The notes beneath the pieces were generated by a model, which was not told the DNA's origin, did not search any database, and saw only the letters and a program-made list of their open reading frames with translations. This document shows positions 56,886 through 64,000 of a stretch of DNA of 64,000 nucleotides, one piece after another; position 1 is the stretch's first letter, and each line of letters begins with the position of its first letter. This DNA is from Carnobacterium sp. CP1 (lineage in GTDB: Bacteria > Bacillota > Bacilli > Lactobacillales > Carnobacteriaceae): the NCBI RefSeq assembly GCF_001483965.1, contig NZ_CP010796.1, positions 558,001-622,000 on the forward strand. Direction: 5' to 3'. Made by a program: the position numbers and the translations under genes.

Positions 56886-58340
56886 TTAATTTTCTTCTAA
56901 ATACTGAACGCCTTTTTCATATTGAGTATCGTTTTCTTTCATTAATTCTCTTAAGTCTGCAATCATTGCGGCAGCTGTTTCGCCTTCTACCACACCGTTT
57001 TCATCTAATTGATGACCTTTTTGAAATTCTTTTACGGCTTGTGTAGTCGTTTCGTCAAAATATCCGTCAATAGTACCGCTGGAGTAATCTAAAGCATCCA
57101 ATATTTGTTCAACGTTTTTAACTTCAGCTGAAACATCACCTTGTTTGTATGTTTTAGTAGCATCTATCACCAAAAGTTTAGTGTATGCTGGCAAATCGAC
57201 GGAAATAGTAGGCTCAATGCCTTTTTCATTGATCCATTCACCGTTAGGCGTTAACCATTTAGCGATCGTCAATTTTAATTCACTTTTATCAGAAAAACTA
57301 GCGACCGTTTGAACGGTTCCTTTTCCAAACGTTTTGGTTCCGATAATTTGCATATTGGCTGATTCTTTCAATGCTCCTGCTAAGATTTCCGAAGCACTCG
57401 CACTTCCTTCATCCACCAGTAAAACAGACGGTTCGGTAACTTTAAAATCGCCCATCGTTTTATCGTCGGCTACAATTTTGACCGCTTCTTGGTCACGTTC
57501 CTGAGTCTGCATAATGGTTGATCCCTCTTCAACAAACATATTGGAGATGCTTAATGCCCCATCTAATAGACCGCCGGGATTTTGTCTAACATCAAACACA
57601 AATGATGTTGCTCCCTGTTCTCTTAACTCTTTAACTGCTGTTACTAATTCATCATAAGTCGGATCTGAAAAACTAGTGATCGCAATATAGCCAATCGTTG
57701 GATCCGTTTCATCTAAATTGTATACCACTGTCTCCACTGGGATCGTGTCACGAGTAACGGTGACTTCGAATGTTTCCTCGCCTCTTTGGATGGTTAACAC
57801 CACATCTGACCCTTTTTCTCCGCGAATGAATGAAACTGCTTCATTTAAGGTTAAACCGGTCAAATTTTTATCATCTGCTTTAAGCAATACATCATTTGGC
57901 TTCAAGCCGGCTTCTTCGGCTGGGGAACCCGCAATAGGGGAAACGATCATGATGGAATCGCCTTGTTTCATCACTTCTGCACCTATCCCTTCAAAAGAAG
58001 CTGATATCGTATCATTTAGTGAAGCTGATTCTGAAACGTCTAAATACTGTGTGTAAGGATCTCCAATGGCGTCTACCATGCCCGACAAAGCACCTTCGAT
58101 CAACTGGTCTTCATCTACTTCTTGGTAATAATCTGTAGAAAGCTGATTGTAAACTGCTTCAATTTTTGAAAAAGTACCTGGGGTTTGTGCAGTTCCTTCT
58201 TCGGTTGGTGCCGTTTGTTCTGTTCGATCAGCAACAACATAAGTTCCTCCAATCGAAATGGCTGCTACAGCTAATAGAGAAATAAGATACGTTCCCATTC
58301 TCATTTTAATCTTTTTTTTCTTTTTCGGTTCTTCCTCCAT
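56886..58340 (-). CDS. ctpA: S41-family C-terminal processing peptidase with PDZ and peptidoglycan-binding domains
   Basis: A 484-residue membrane-anchored serine protease. Order: Lys-rich cytoplasmic start, one membrane helix (about 13-35), a PDZ domain (about 120-190, GIGAEVMKQGDSIMIVSPI, GLKPNDVLLKADDK), the S41 catalytic core with Ser in EGSASASEILAGALKE (about 318) and Lys in GTKTFGKGTVQT (about 342), then a PG-binding-1 repeat (YSSGTIDGYFDETTTQAVKEFQ). It processes or degrades exported proteins at the wall. Confidence 0.94.
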   Translation of the reverse strand: MEEEPKKKKKIKMRMGTYLISLLAVAAISIGGTYVVADRTEQTAPTEEGTAQTPGTFSKIEAVYNQLSTDYYQEVDEDQLIEGALSGMVDAIGDPYTQYLDVSESASLNDTISASFEGIGAEVMKQGDSIMIVSPIAGSPAEEAGLKPNDVLLKADDKNLTGLTLNEAVSFIRGEKGSDVVLTIQRGEETFEVTVTRDTIPVETVVYNLDETDPTIGYIAITSFSDPTYDELVTAVKELREQGATSFVFDVRQNPGGLLDGALSISNMFVEEGSTIMQTQERDQEAVKIVADDKTMGDFKVTEPSVLLVDEGSASASEILAGALKESANMQIIGTKTFGKGTVQTVASFSDKSELKLTIAKWLTPNGEWINEKGIEPTISVDLPAYTKLLVIDATKTYKQGDVSAEVKNVEQILDALDYSSGTIDGYFDETTTQAVKEFQKGHQLDENGVVEGETAAAMIADLRELMKENDTQYEKGVQYLEEN

Positions 58341-58387
58341 ACTGCAACTCCTCCCGCTCTCTTATTGAGATTGTAACTTACATGAAA

Positions 58388-58432
58388 ACAAAAACCAACA
58401 AAACCAAGTTGATTTCGTTGGCTTTTTGCATA
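58388..58432 (-). terminator. terminator of deoD
   Basis: On the minus strand CCAACGAAATC pairs with GGTTTTGTTGG (with G-U pairs) and is followed by TTTTTGTTTT. Confidence 0.7.
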
Positions 58433-58469
58433 ATTCTTTTACGAAGATCCTGCCAGATGAGCTAAAACC

Positions 58470-59186
58470 TTACTTTTTCTTCATTTTTAACGCTGTTTCT
58501 AAAGCCACGATCATCATATCGTCAAATGTCCGCTCACGTTCATCTGATGAAGTCTCTTCACCAGTCAATAAATGGTCGCTAATCGTCAAAATAGCTAGGG
58601 CTTTGCGATTGTATTTAGCTGCGAGTGTGTAGAGACCTGCCGCTTCCATCTCCACAGCTAAGACGCCATAATCCGCTAATTTCTTTTTATCTAGTTCTTC
58701 GTTGTAAAAACGATCTGCTGACAAAACATTGCCGACTTTCATATTCATTCCTTTTTCTATGCCTACTTCATAAGCCGTTTTCAGCAAATCAAAGTTTGCT
58801 AGCGGAGCAAAGTCTACTTGATTATGGAACGTATGACGGTTGATACTTGAATCCGTTGTAGCCCCTTGTGCTAACACAACATCTCGCACTTTAACATCCA
58901 TTTTCATTCCGCCAGCGGTTCCTACACGCATCAAGTTTTGAACATTATAACTGGTGATCAATTCTTCTGCATAAATCATCATGGAAGGCAATCCCATTCC
59001 AGTCCCTTGAACAGAGATCCGTTCACCTTTATACAACCCGGTATACCCAAACATATTCCGCACACGATTGTATTGTTCTACTTCTGTTAAAAAAGTCTCG
59101 GCAATATATTTCGCCCGTAATGGGTCACCTGGTAATAAAATTGTTTCTGCAATTTGACCTGCTTTTGCTTCAATATGCACACTCAT
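58470..59186 (-). CDS. deoD: purine-nucleoside phosphorylase, DeoD type
   Basis: Cleaves purine nucleosides with phosphate to base and ribose-1-phosphate. The 238 residues show [17 protein letters not shown] (about 18-34), the phosphate-binding MRVGTAGG (about 86-93), [13 protein letters not shown] (about 178-190) and the catalytic-Asp region [10 protein letters not shown]. Hexameric NP-I family. AGGAGG lies upstream of the ATG. Confidence 0.95.
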   Translation of the reverse strand: MSVHIEAKAGQIAETILLPGDPLRAKYIAETFLTEVEQYNRVRNMFGYTGLYKGERISVQGTGMGLPSMMIYAEELITSYNVQNLMRVGTAGGMKMDVKVRDVVLAQGATTDSSINRHTFHNQVDFAPLANFDLLKTAYEVGIEKGMNMKVGNVLSADRFYNEELDKKKLADYGVLAVEMEAAGLYTLAAKYNRKALAILTISDHLLTGEETSSDERERTFDDMMIVALETALKMKKK

Positions 59187-59237
59187 TATTTATTCCTCCT
59201 AAATGTCATTTTACAAGACCAGTGTATGATATAACTG

Positions 59238-59462
59238 TTATTCTTTGTTTCTATCGACATACCGTTCCCACGCTAAATCAAAGGTTGTCATTTCAGCTAA
59301 ATAATCGCCATTCAATTCTAAATAATGACTGATTTCTTGATAATCTTCAGATTGTTTAGGAAACCCGTCATCTAGGTATACAGCATTAGCAAATAGCGTG
59401 ATGGCATCTTTCTTATGAGGGTCTCTTACGGTCATCAAATAATGATAAAATGGACGTCGCAT
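59238..59462 (-). CDS. YozE-family SAM-like small protein
   Basis: A 74-residue helical protein beginning MRRPFYHYLMTVRDPHKKDAITLFANAVYLD-like sequence with DDGFPKQSEDYQEISHYLE, the pattern of the YozE/UPF0346 family, whose fold resembles a sterile alpha motif. Function unknown. It follows msrA by four nucleotides and is probably co-transcribed with it, an association also common in relatives. Confidence 0.88.
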   Translation of the reverse strand: MRRPFYHYLMTVRDPHKKDAITLFANAVYLDDGFPKQSEDYQEISHYLELNGDYLAEMTTFDLAWERYVDRNKE

Positions 59463-59466
59463 CTTT

Positions 59467-59982
59467 TTACTTCACCTCTCTATCTGCTCTGTTTTTTATG
59501 CGGTCAAGTTGTTCTTGTTCGTAACGGGCAGGGTTTTTACGATAAAAGTCTTGATGTTCTGCTTCTGCCGGATAGAAAGTAGTTGCAGGTTCAATGGTCG
59601 TCACAATCGGTTTAGTGTAACGTCCGCTTTGCTCTAACCGTTTTTTTGAACGCTTCGCACTGTCACGTTGCAATTCATCAGCAACAAATATCACTGGCCG
59701 GTAATTGTCGCCTCGATCCTGAAACTGACCCATTGCATCGGTTGGATCCGTTTGATTCCAATAGATTTCGACCAGTTCTTCATAGGAAATCAGCGCTGGA
59801 TCAAATGTGATCTCGACAGCTTCCGTGTGGCCGGTCGTTTGGGTCATCACTTCTTCATAAGTTGGATCAATGGTTTGTCCACCGGTGTAGCCAGAGACTA
59901 CTTTTTCGATACCTGGTTGTTTATCGAATGGGGACACCATACACCAAAAACACCCGCCGGCAAAAATAGCTGTTTCTTTCAT
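59467..59982 (-). CDS. msrA: peptide methionine sulfoxide reductase MsrA
   Basis: Reduces the S form of methionine sulfoxide in oxidised proteins. The 171 residues have the catalytic Cys in [14 protein letters not shown] (about 8-21; Cys at GCFWC), [21 protein letters not shown] and QHDY-type sequence [16 protein letters not shown] lies upstream. Followed closely by the YozE-family gene. Confidence 0.95.
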   Translation of the reverse strand: MKETAIFAGGCFWCMVSPFDKQPGIEKVVSGYTGGQTIDPTYEEVMTQTTGHTEAVEITFDPALISYEELVEIYWNQTDPTDAMGQFQDRGDNYRPVIFVADELQRDSAKRSKKRLEQSGRYTKPIVTTIEPATTFYPAEAEHQDFYRKNPARYEQEQLDRIKNRADREVK

Positions 59983-60015
59983 ATCGTTTCCTCCTCGTAT
60001 GGTAAAAATTATTAT

Positions 60016-60621
60016 TTATTTGGCTGGCAGATGCACATTTAAGCGAATATCGTCTTCTGTTAAATCAATCTTGCTGGCTGAAAAATGCATGCCGCTTTCT
60101 AGATAAAATTCGTTTAAATTAAAAACAATGAGTTCCTTTTCACTGTTGATAGCTACCCAAGCGGGAACTTTTAATTGTTCTTTTATTAAATTCATGGCAA
60201 ATGAGATGGGTAAATTCAAAGAACCTACTGCGATTTTTGTAGCTTTGAACTGCAGATTTCCATTTTCCATCACAAATGGTTCTAAAAACAAGGAAAACTG
60301 CACGTCGTGACCGAATAACTGAAAAGTCCCTAATAATTGAGCTTGATCTTCTAATAAGAAATCAAATTCAACCGCCTCATTTGATAATTCTTCATCAATA
60401 TATTTTGTTACCAATTGATTCAGGTCTTCTTTGTGTGCCTGAATTTGAAACGTCATTTCATCTTTTTGAGAAACCTCTGATAAGTTAGGTTCTCCTTGAA
60501 TGACCGCTGTCATTTGAGTAAAAAACCAGATAACAATCCCTAATACAATTGTCAATAAAATAAGAAAGGCCCATTTCCATCCTTTTTGTTTTAGTTTGAT
60601 GTGGTTTGTCTTTTCTTCCAT
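60016..60621 (-). CDS. YpmS-family membrane-anchored protein (DUF2140)
   Basis: A 201-residue protein with a Lys-rich cytoplasmic N-terminus, one membrane helix (WAFLILLTIVLGIVIWFF, about 17-34) and an extracellular beta-rich domain with FDFLLEDQAQLLGTFQLFGHDVQFSL, matching DUF2140/YpmS. It is preceded on the same strand by a YpmR-like SGNH hydrolase, the same pairing as ypmR-ypmS in Bacillus. Function unknown, probably envelope lipid or polymer related. Confidence 0.85.
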   Translation of the reverse strand: MEEKTNHIKLKQKGWKWAFLILLTIVLGIVIWFFTQMTAVIQGEPNLSEVSQKDEMTFQIQAHKEDLNQLVTKYIDEELSNEAVEFDFLLEDQAQLLGTFQLFGHDVQFSLFLEPFVMENGNLQFKATKIAVGSLNLPISFAMNLIKEQLKVPAWVAINSEKELIVFNLNEFYLESGMHFSASKIDLTEDDIRLNVHLPAK

Positions 60622-60650
60622 ATAAACTCCTTTTGATTAGAAATTTTTAA

Positions 60651-61496
60651 CTATTCTTCAGCAATTCGTTGTTTTAAAATAGCCTGATACAATTTTTCAG
60701 CCATCAATTCATAGCCCTTATCATTGGGATGAAACAGATCTTCTTCATACAACAAAGGATTGATCTCAGCCTGCTCCGCTGCTAGCGAACTATCCGCTAC
60801 TCCGTCTTCTGATAAGGGGAGCTTAGACAAGTTAAAGATATCATCTAGCGAAAGATAGACGCCTTCTTCCTTTTCCACCAGTTCTTTTGTTGACTGATTC
60901 CAAGAATCCAAGATCGTCTGCATCTCAGTAATATCCGGAAAGAGATCAGCGTAAGGATTGTAAATCCCAAAAACATAAACTTGTGCTTTAGGGTTCAGCT
61001 TATTAAATTCTGAAAGAATCGTTTTCAATTCGGTTTCATACTTCTTTTTTGGTTGAATAAAACTATCCTGATTTATGTTGAGGGTGTCTTTTTTGAAGGT
61101 TTGTATTACATCATTTCCACCCACTGTTAAAACTATGATATCAGCTTTTTTTAAATCGGATTGAATCTCCTCTTGTTGTTGAATGCGCAACAAGATCTGA
61201 TCGCTGCGGTCACCGCTTTTTCCATAATTCTTTGTGGTTACTTCTTTGATGCTATTTGTCTCTCTTAATAAGTTGGCCGTTAAAGGGACATAACCTCCAT
61301 TTTGTGTGCTGTCTCCAACTCCTTCAGTCAAAGAATCCCCTACTGCTACTAGATAGAGAGAATCATTCATCGGTTCTGCTTGGTCTGATTTAAATGGTTT
61401 ATTTTGTCCGAATAAAAAATCTAACCCTTGGTAAACGATGAAGACCCCGACTGCTAAAATTAAACAAGTAATAAAAAAAGAACGTATTTTTTTCAT
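60651..61496 (-). CDS. YpmR-like SGNH/GDSL hydrolase, membrane-anchored
   Basis: A 281-residue serine esterase of the SGNH family. N-terminal signal anchor (FFITCLILAVGVFIVYQGL, about 6-24). Block I is VAVGDSLTEGVGDS (about 52, catalytic Ser), block III is LTVGGNDV (about 126) with the oxyanion Asn, and block V is LFHPNDKGYELMAEK with the Asp/His pair partner His near residue 257. It acts outside the membrane on an unknown ester. Followed by the YpmS-like gene. Confidence 0.88.
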   Translation of the reverse strand: MKKIRSFFITCLILAVGVFIVYQGLDFLFGQNKPFKSDQAEPMNDSLYLVAVGDSLTEGVGDSTQNGGYVPLTANLLRETNSIKEVTTKNYGKSGDRSDQILLRIQQQEEIQSDLKKADIIVLTVGGNDVIQTFKKDTLNINQDSFIQPKKKYETELKTILSEFNKLNPKAQVYVFGIYNPYADLFPDITEMQTILDSWNQSTKELVEKEEGVYLSLDDIFNLSKLPLSEDGVADSSLAAEQAEINPLLYEEDLFHPNDKGYELMAEKLYQAILKQRIAEE

Positions 61497-61529
61497 CGTG
61501 TTCCACCCCGCTTCATGATAAAACTAAGT

Positions 61530-62399
61530 TTAGTTCGTTTCATTATTGCTTTTTTCTCCATCTGTGTAATACATAATAGCATAGGCCCCTTTTCCCGTAT
61601 GAGTGGCAATTACCGGGCTAGTCTGATCCATACTCATAGGAACCATTGGCAGCGCCTTTTGAAAAGCTTCATTTAATTCGTTGACGTATTCAAAATCAGA
61701 TGCATGTGAAAAACCCACTTCACAAACGTTCTTAGTTTGTTGCAGTTCCTCTTTCAATTGCTGGTTCCATTTATTGACTGGTTTCATACCCCGACCTTTG
61801 ACCCGGCTTTCTAACTTTCCATCAACGAGTTCAAAAACTAATTTCATGTTCATTAAACTAGAAACAGCACCCACTACACGGCTGACGCGTCCTCCTTTAA
61901 CTAGATTTTCCAATGTTCGAACGCAGATAAACAATTTCGTGTTTTTTCTAACAGTTTCAATACGGTTTAAAATGGCTGTTTTATCAGCACCTGTTAAAGC
62001 TAACTTTGCAGCTTCGATCACTTGAAAAGAAAGCCCACGGTCAGTAAACTTGCTATCAATGACGGTTACATCTGTATCCGTCATTTGAGCAGCCTGTCTA
62101 GCCGCATTAACTGTGCCGCTTAATGATTCAGTCATATGGATCGAAATCACTTGTCCGCCGTTTTCTCCTAGTTTGTTGTATGTTTCTAGAAATCTTCCTA
62201 ATGGAGGTTGGCTCGTTTTCGGTAATTCTTTGGCTGTCGCCATTCGCTCCATAAATACATCTTTTTGAATCGTTTCTCCGTCTACGTAAGTGTCTTCATC
62301 CACTAAAATCGTTAAAGGCAAAACATGGATATTTAATTTTTCCAATTCTTCTGGACTTAATTGAGCAGATGAATCCGTTACGATTGTTATGTTCTTCAT
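61530..62399 (-). CDS. DegV-family fatty-acid-binding protein
   Basis: The start at 62399 (MKNITIVTDSSAQLSPEE) matches the family; a TTG-initiated ten-codon extension is less likely. The 289 residues include TSQPPLGRFLE (the TSqPs motif that holds fatty acid), HMTESLSGTVNAARQA (about 92-107), VIDSKFTDRGLSFQV and GGRVSRVVGAVSSLMNMK. DegV/FakB proteins present fatty acids to FakA kinase; fakA is not in the window. The gene lies upstream of the SGNH hydrolase gene on the same strand. Confidence 0.9.
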   Translation of the reverse strand: MKNITIVTDSSAQLSPEELEKLNIHVLPLTILVDEDTYVDGETIQKDVFMERMATAKELPKTSQPPLGRFLETYNKLGENGGQVISIHMTESLSGTVNAARQAAQMTDTDVTVIDSKFTDRGLSFQVIEAAKLALTGADKTAILNRIETVRKNTKLFICVRTLENLVKGGRVSRVVGAVSSLMNMKLVFELVDGKLESRVKGRGMKPVNKWNQQLKEELQQTKNVCEVGFSHASDFEYVNELNEAFQKALPMVPMSMDQTSPVIATHTGKGAYAIMYYTDGEKSNNETN

Positions 62400-62585
62400 T
62401 TTTCTTTCATCCCATCTTTCTTCCTGCAATTTATTTAAAAATCATGTTATACTGAAAAAACACCCACTTATTTTATCGTTCCATACCCTAATTTATACAT
62501 AGAATAGTATAACAGATTCTCTAATCAGCGTATACTCAATCTATAGTGAGTCACTCTATAAACAGTATTGGCAGGAGGTAGTCAA

Positions 62586-63248
62586 ATGGAAAAAAAATCT
62601 TTGAAGAATAACCCCGATTTTACCAAAACCTACTTGATCACCAATGAAGTGTTTAATGCAATCACTCATGGTATCGGCTTTGGATTAAGCATTGCTGGTC
62701 TAGTCATTTTACTTTATAAAGGTTCTCAAACCGGCACTGCTCTTGAAATCGTTTCATATGCTATTTATGGCGCCACACTCATTCTTTTATATCTATGTTC
62801 AACACTTTACCACAGTTTAGCATTTACACCGGCTCGCAAGCTCTTTAAAATATTTGATCATATGAGTATTTTTCTTTTAATTGCAGGAACCTATACTCCT
62901 TATACCTTAATTACTATTGGCGGAGCTCTGGGATGGACACTTTTCGGAATAGTTTGGGCAATCGCGATTCTTGGAGTCCTTTATAAAGCCATCTGGATCA
63001 ACAAATTCCAAAAATATTCTACTTGGTTGTATATTGCTATGGGTTGGTTATGTGTTTTCGCTTTGAAACCTATGTATTTGGGATTGGGTACTAAAGGTTT
63101 TACTTTGCTCGTATTGGGCGGTTTATCTTTCACGATTGGAGCTATTTTCTATAGCTTGCGAAACATTAAATACATGCATGTGCTGTGGCATCTATTTGTC
63201 TTAGCCGGTACAGCCTTTATGTACTTTTCAATTCTTTTTTATGTTTGA
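62586..63248 (+). CDS. trhA: hemolysin III / TrhA family membrane protein
   Basis: The ATG at 62586 lies seven nt after CAGGAGG, so the frame extension upstream is excluded. The 220-residue protein has seven hydrophobic segments and the PAQR-like motifs NAITHGIGFGLS (about 21-32), STLYHSLAF (about 85), DHMSIFLLIAGTYTPY (about 103-118) and MHVLWHLFVLAGTAF (His pair near the C-terminus), the conserved metal-site residues of the family. It is linked to membrane lipid homeostasis in relatives. Confidence 0.9.
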   Translation: MEKKSLKNNPDFTKTYLITNEVFNAITHGIGFGLSIAGLVILLYKGSQTGTALEIVSYAIYGATLILLYLCSTLYHSLAFTPARKLFKIFDHMSIFLLIAGTYTPYTLITIGGALGWTLFGIVWAIAILGVLYKAIWINKFQKYSTWLYIAMGWLCVFALKPMYLGLGTKGFTLLVLGGLSFTIGAIFYSLRNIKYMHVLWHLFVLAGTAFMYFSILFYV

Positions 63249-63283
63249 TTTTTTTCTGCTGCTGCTGATAAATCACAGTCAAC

Positions 63284-63325
63284 TAAAAAGGCCTCCAGCT
63301 TTTGTGCTGAAGGCTTTTTTAGTCG
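63284..63325. terminator. bidirectional terminator trhA / folA
   Basis: AAAAAGGCCTCCAGC and GCTGAAGGCTTTTTT pair with one mismatch around TTTTGT; flanked by A- and T-runs. Confidence 0.82.
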
Positions 63326-63336
63326 AGTGTTTTTAG

Positions 63337-63825
63337 TCAGTTTCGCGTATACGTTTCAAATTGGTGCGGGTATTTATTGCGATCATCTGTTATTCCTTGC
63401 TCCACATTCACTAGTTTCCATTGAGTCCAATCTATTTCAGGAATAAACGTATCTCCTTCAAATTCCCCATCGATCATTGTTCGGTGCAGCAAATCTGCAT
63501 CGCCCATAAACTCTTTAAAAACACCTGAACCGCCGGTAATAAATAAGTCGTTCTCATAATCCTTAGCGAAATCCAATACCTCTTGGCGGCTATGCATGAT
63601 CAAAACACCTTCCGCCTGATACTCTTTATCGTTGGTCATTACGATATTGATGCGGTTGGGTAAGGGACGTTTATTCATCCCTTCGAACGTTTTTCTGCCC
63701 ATCACAACAGCATTTCCTTGTGTCATTTCTTTAAAATACTTTAGATCATTCGGCAAATACCAAGGCAACGTTCCTTTGTTGCCGATAACACCGTTACGAT
63801 CTTGCGCCCATAGAAAAGCAATCAT
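63337..63825 (-). CDS. folA: dihydrofolate reductase
   Basis: Reduces dihydrofolate with NADPH; target of trimethoprim. The 162 residues show GVIGNKGTLPWYLPNDLKYFKEMT (about 12-35) with the active-site Asp in PNDL, VMGRKTFEGM (about 42-51) for NADPH and LFITGGSGVF (about 93-102). It follows thyA on the same strand, the usual thyA-folA order for recycling dihydrofolate. Confidence 0.95.
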   Translation of the reverse strand: MIAFLWAQDRNGVIGNKGTLPWYLPNDLKYFKEMTQGNAVVMGRKTFEGMNKRPLPNRINIVMTNDKEYQAEGVLIMHSRQEVLDFAKDYENDLFITGGSGVFKEFMGDADLLHRTMIDGEFEGDTFIPEIDWTQWKLVNVEQGITDDRNKYPHQFETYTRN

Positions 63826-63855
63826 GTTTACCCCTTCTTTCCTTTGTGATCTATC

Positions 63856-64000
63856 CTAAACTGCAATCGGAGCTTTGATCCCCGGATGCGGATGGTACTG
63901 TTCAATTTGAATATCATCCATTTCAAAATCGAAAATACTGGTTTTGTTTTCATTTAATTTCAATACTGGAAAGTCTTTGGGTTCACGTTTTAATTGTTTC
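63856..64000 (-). CDS. thyA: thymidylate synthase, C-terminal 48 codons only
   Basis: The reverse strand from the window end reads KQLKREPKDFPVLKLNENKT, then FDFEMDDIQIEQYHPHP and ends GIKAPIAV-stop. This is the C-terminus of the folate-dependent ThyA family, whose Ile-Lys-Ala/Met-Pro-Val tail closes the active site. The 5' part lies beyond the window. folA follows after about 30 nt. Confidence 0.93.
   Translation of the reverse strand, partial: KQLKREPKDFPVLKLNENKTSIFDFEMDDIQIEQYHPHPGIKAPIAV

Noticed and set aside
62540-62562. T7-promoter-like string CTATAGTGAGTC upstream of trhA
   Set aside because: Only 12 bases match the reverse of the phage promoter and the rest diverges; a coincidence in AT-rich DNA.

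Overview
The window is a contiguous piece of chromosome from a low-GC Gram-positive bacterium of the order Lactobacillales. Strong AGGAGG-type ribosome sites, the xerC-hslV-hslU-codY cluster, RqcH, CodY, ParC/ParE, a PyrR-attenuated pyr operon, formate-lyase fermentation genes and a meso-DAP dehydrogenase all fit. Gene content and protein style suggest Carnobacteriaceae (Carnobacterium or a close relative); this is an inference from reading, not a database match. I saw no rRNA, tRNA, CRISPR array, prophage or insertion sequence.

Layout. 1-2109: 3' part of addA. 2164-5506: envelope genes on the minus strand (glycosidase-like, NodB deacetylase, YkyA-type lipoprotein, a small unknown). 5697-16812: lspA, rluD and the pyr operon pyrR-pyrB-pyrC-carA-carB-pyrD-pyrF-pyrE with two PyrR-type attenuators. 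16813-21955: a structured intergenic element, an MFS exporter with an XRE-cupin regulator, rqcH, an alpha carbonic anhydrase. 21956-25159: a trpXYZ-type ABC transporter behind a leader-peptide attenuator. 25384-28494: MarR regulator and small accessory genes. 28560-30797: meso-DAP dehydrogenase, a holin-like type I toxin-antitoxin locus, a YrrS-like protein. 31008-33674: zinc metallopeptidase, GTPase, ThpR. 33675-34579: an AT-rich stretch without a normal gene. 34580-45527: ppaC, a LysR regulator, pflA/pflB, parC/parE, plsY. 45587-64000: mostly minus-strand housekeeping genes (galM-like, codY, hslUV, xerC, topA, dprA, rnhB, rbgA, two signal peptidases, ctpA, deoD, msrA, ypmS/ypmR-like, degV, trhA, folA, thyA).

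Two things stand out. First, carA and carB inside the pyrimidine operon are full open frames with normal ribosome sites and overlap, but the residues needed for catalysis are gone: the CarA Cys-His-Glu triad reads Gly-Gln-Asn, and both ATP-grasp halves of CarB have lost their phosphate-binding and metal-binding motifs; the second half also appears to lack about 70 residues. They look like a co-maintained pseudoenzyme pair where carbamoyl-phosphate synthetase should be, so pyrB must get carbamoyl phosphate elsewhere or the pair has a new job. Second, the trpXYZ-type operon has no T-box. It has a promoter, a 20-codon leader peptide with one Trp codon, mutually exclusive hairpins (antiterminator versus terminator), then a second 17-codon ORF just before trpX. 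Both short peptides contain Arg-Trp-Gln, which suggests an undescribed tryptophan-sensing leader system.
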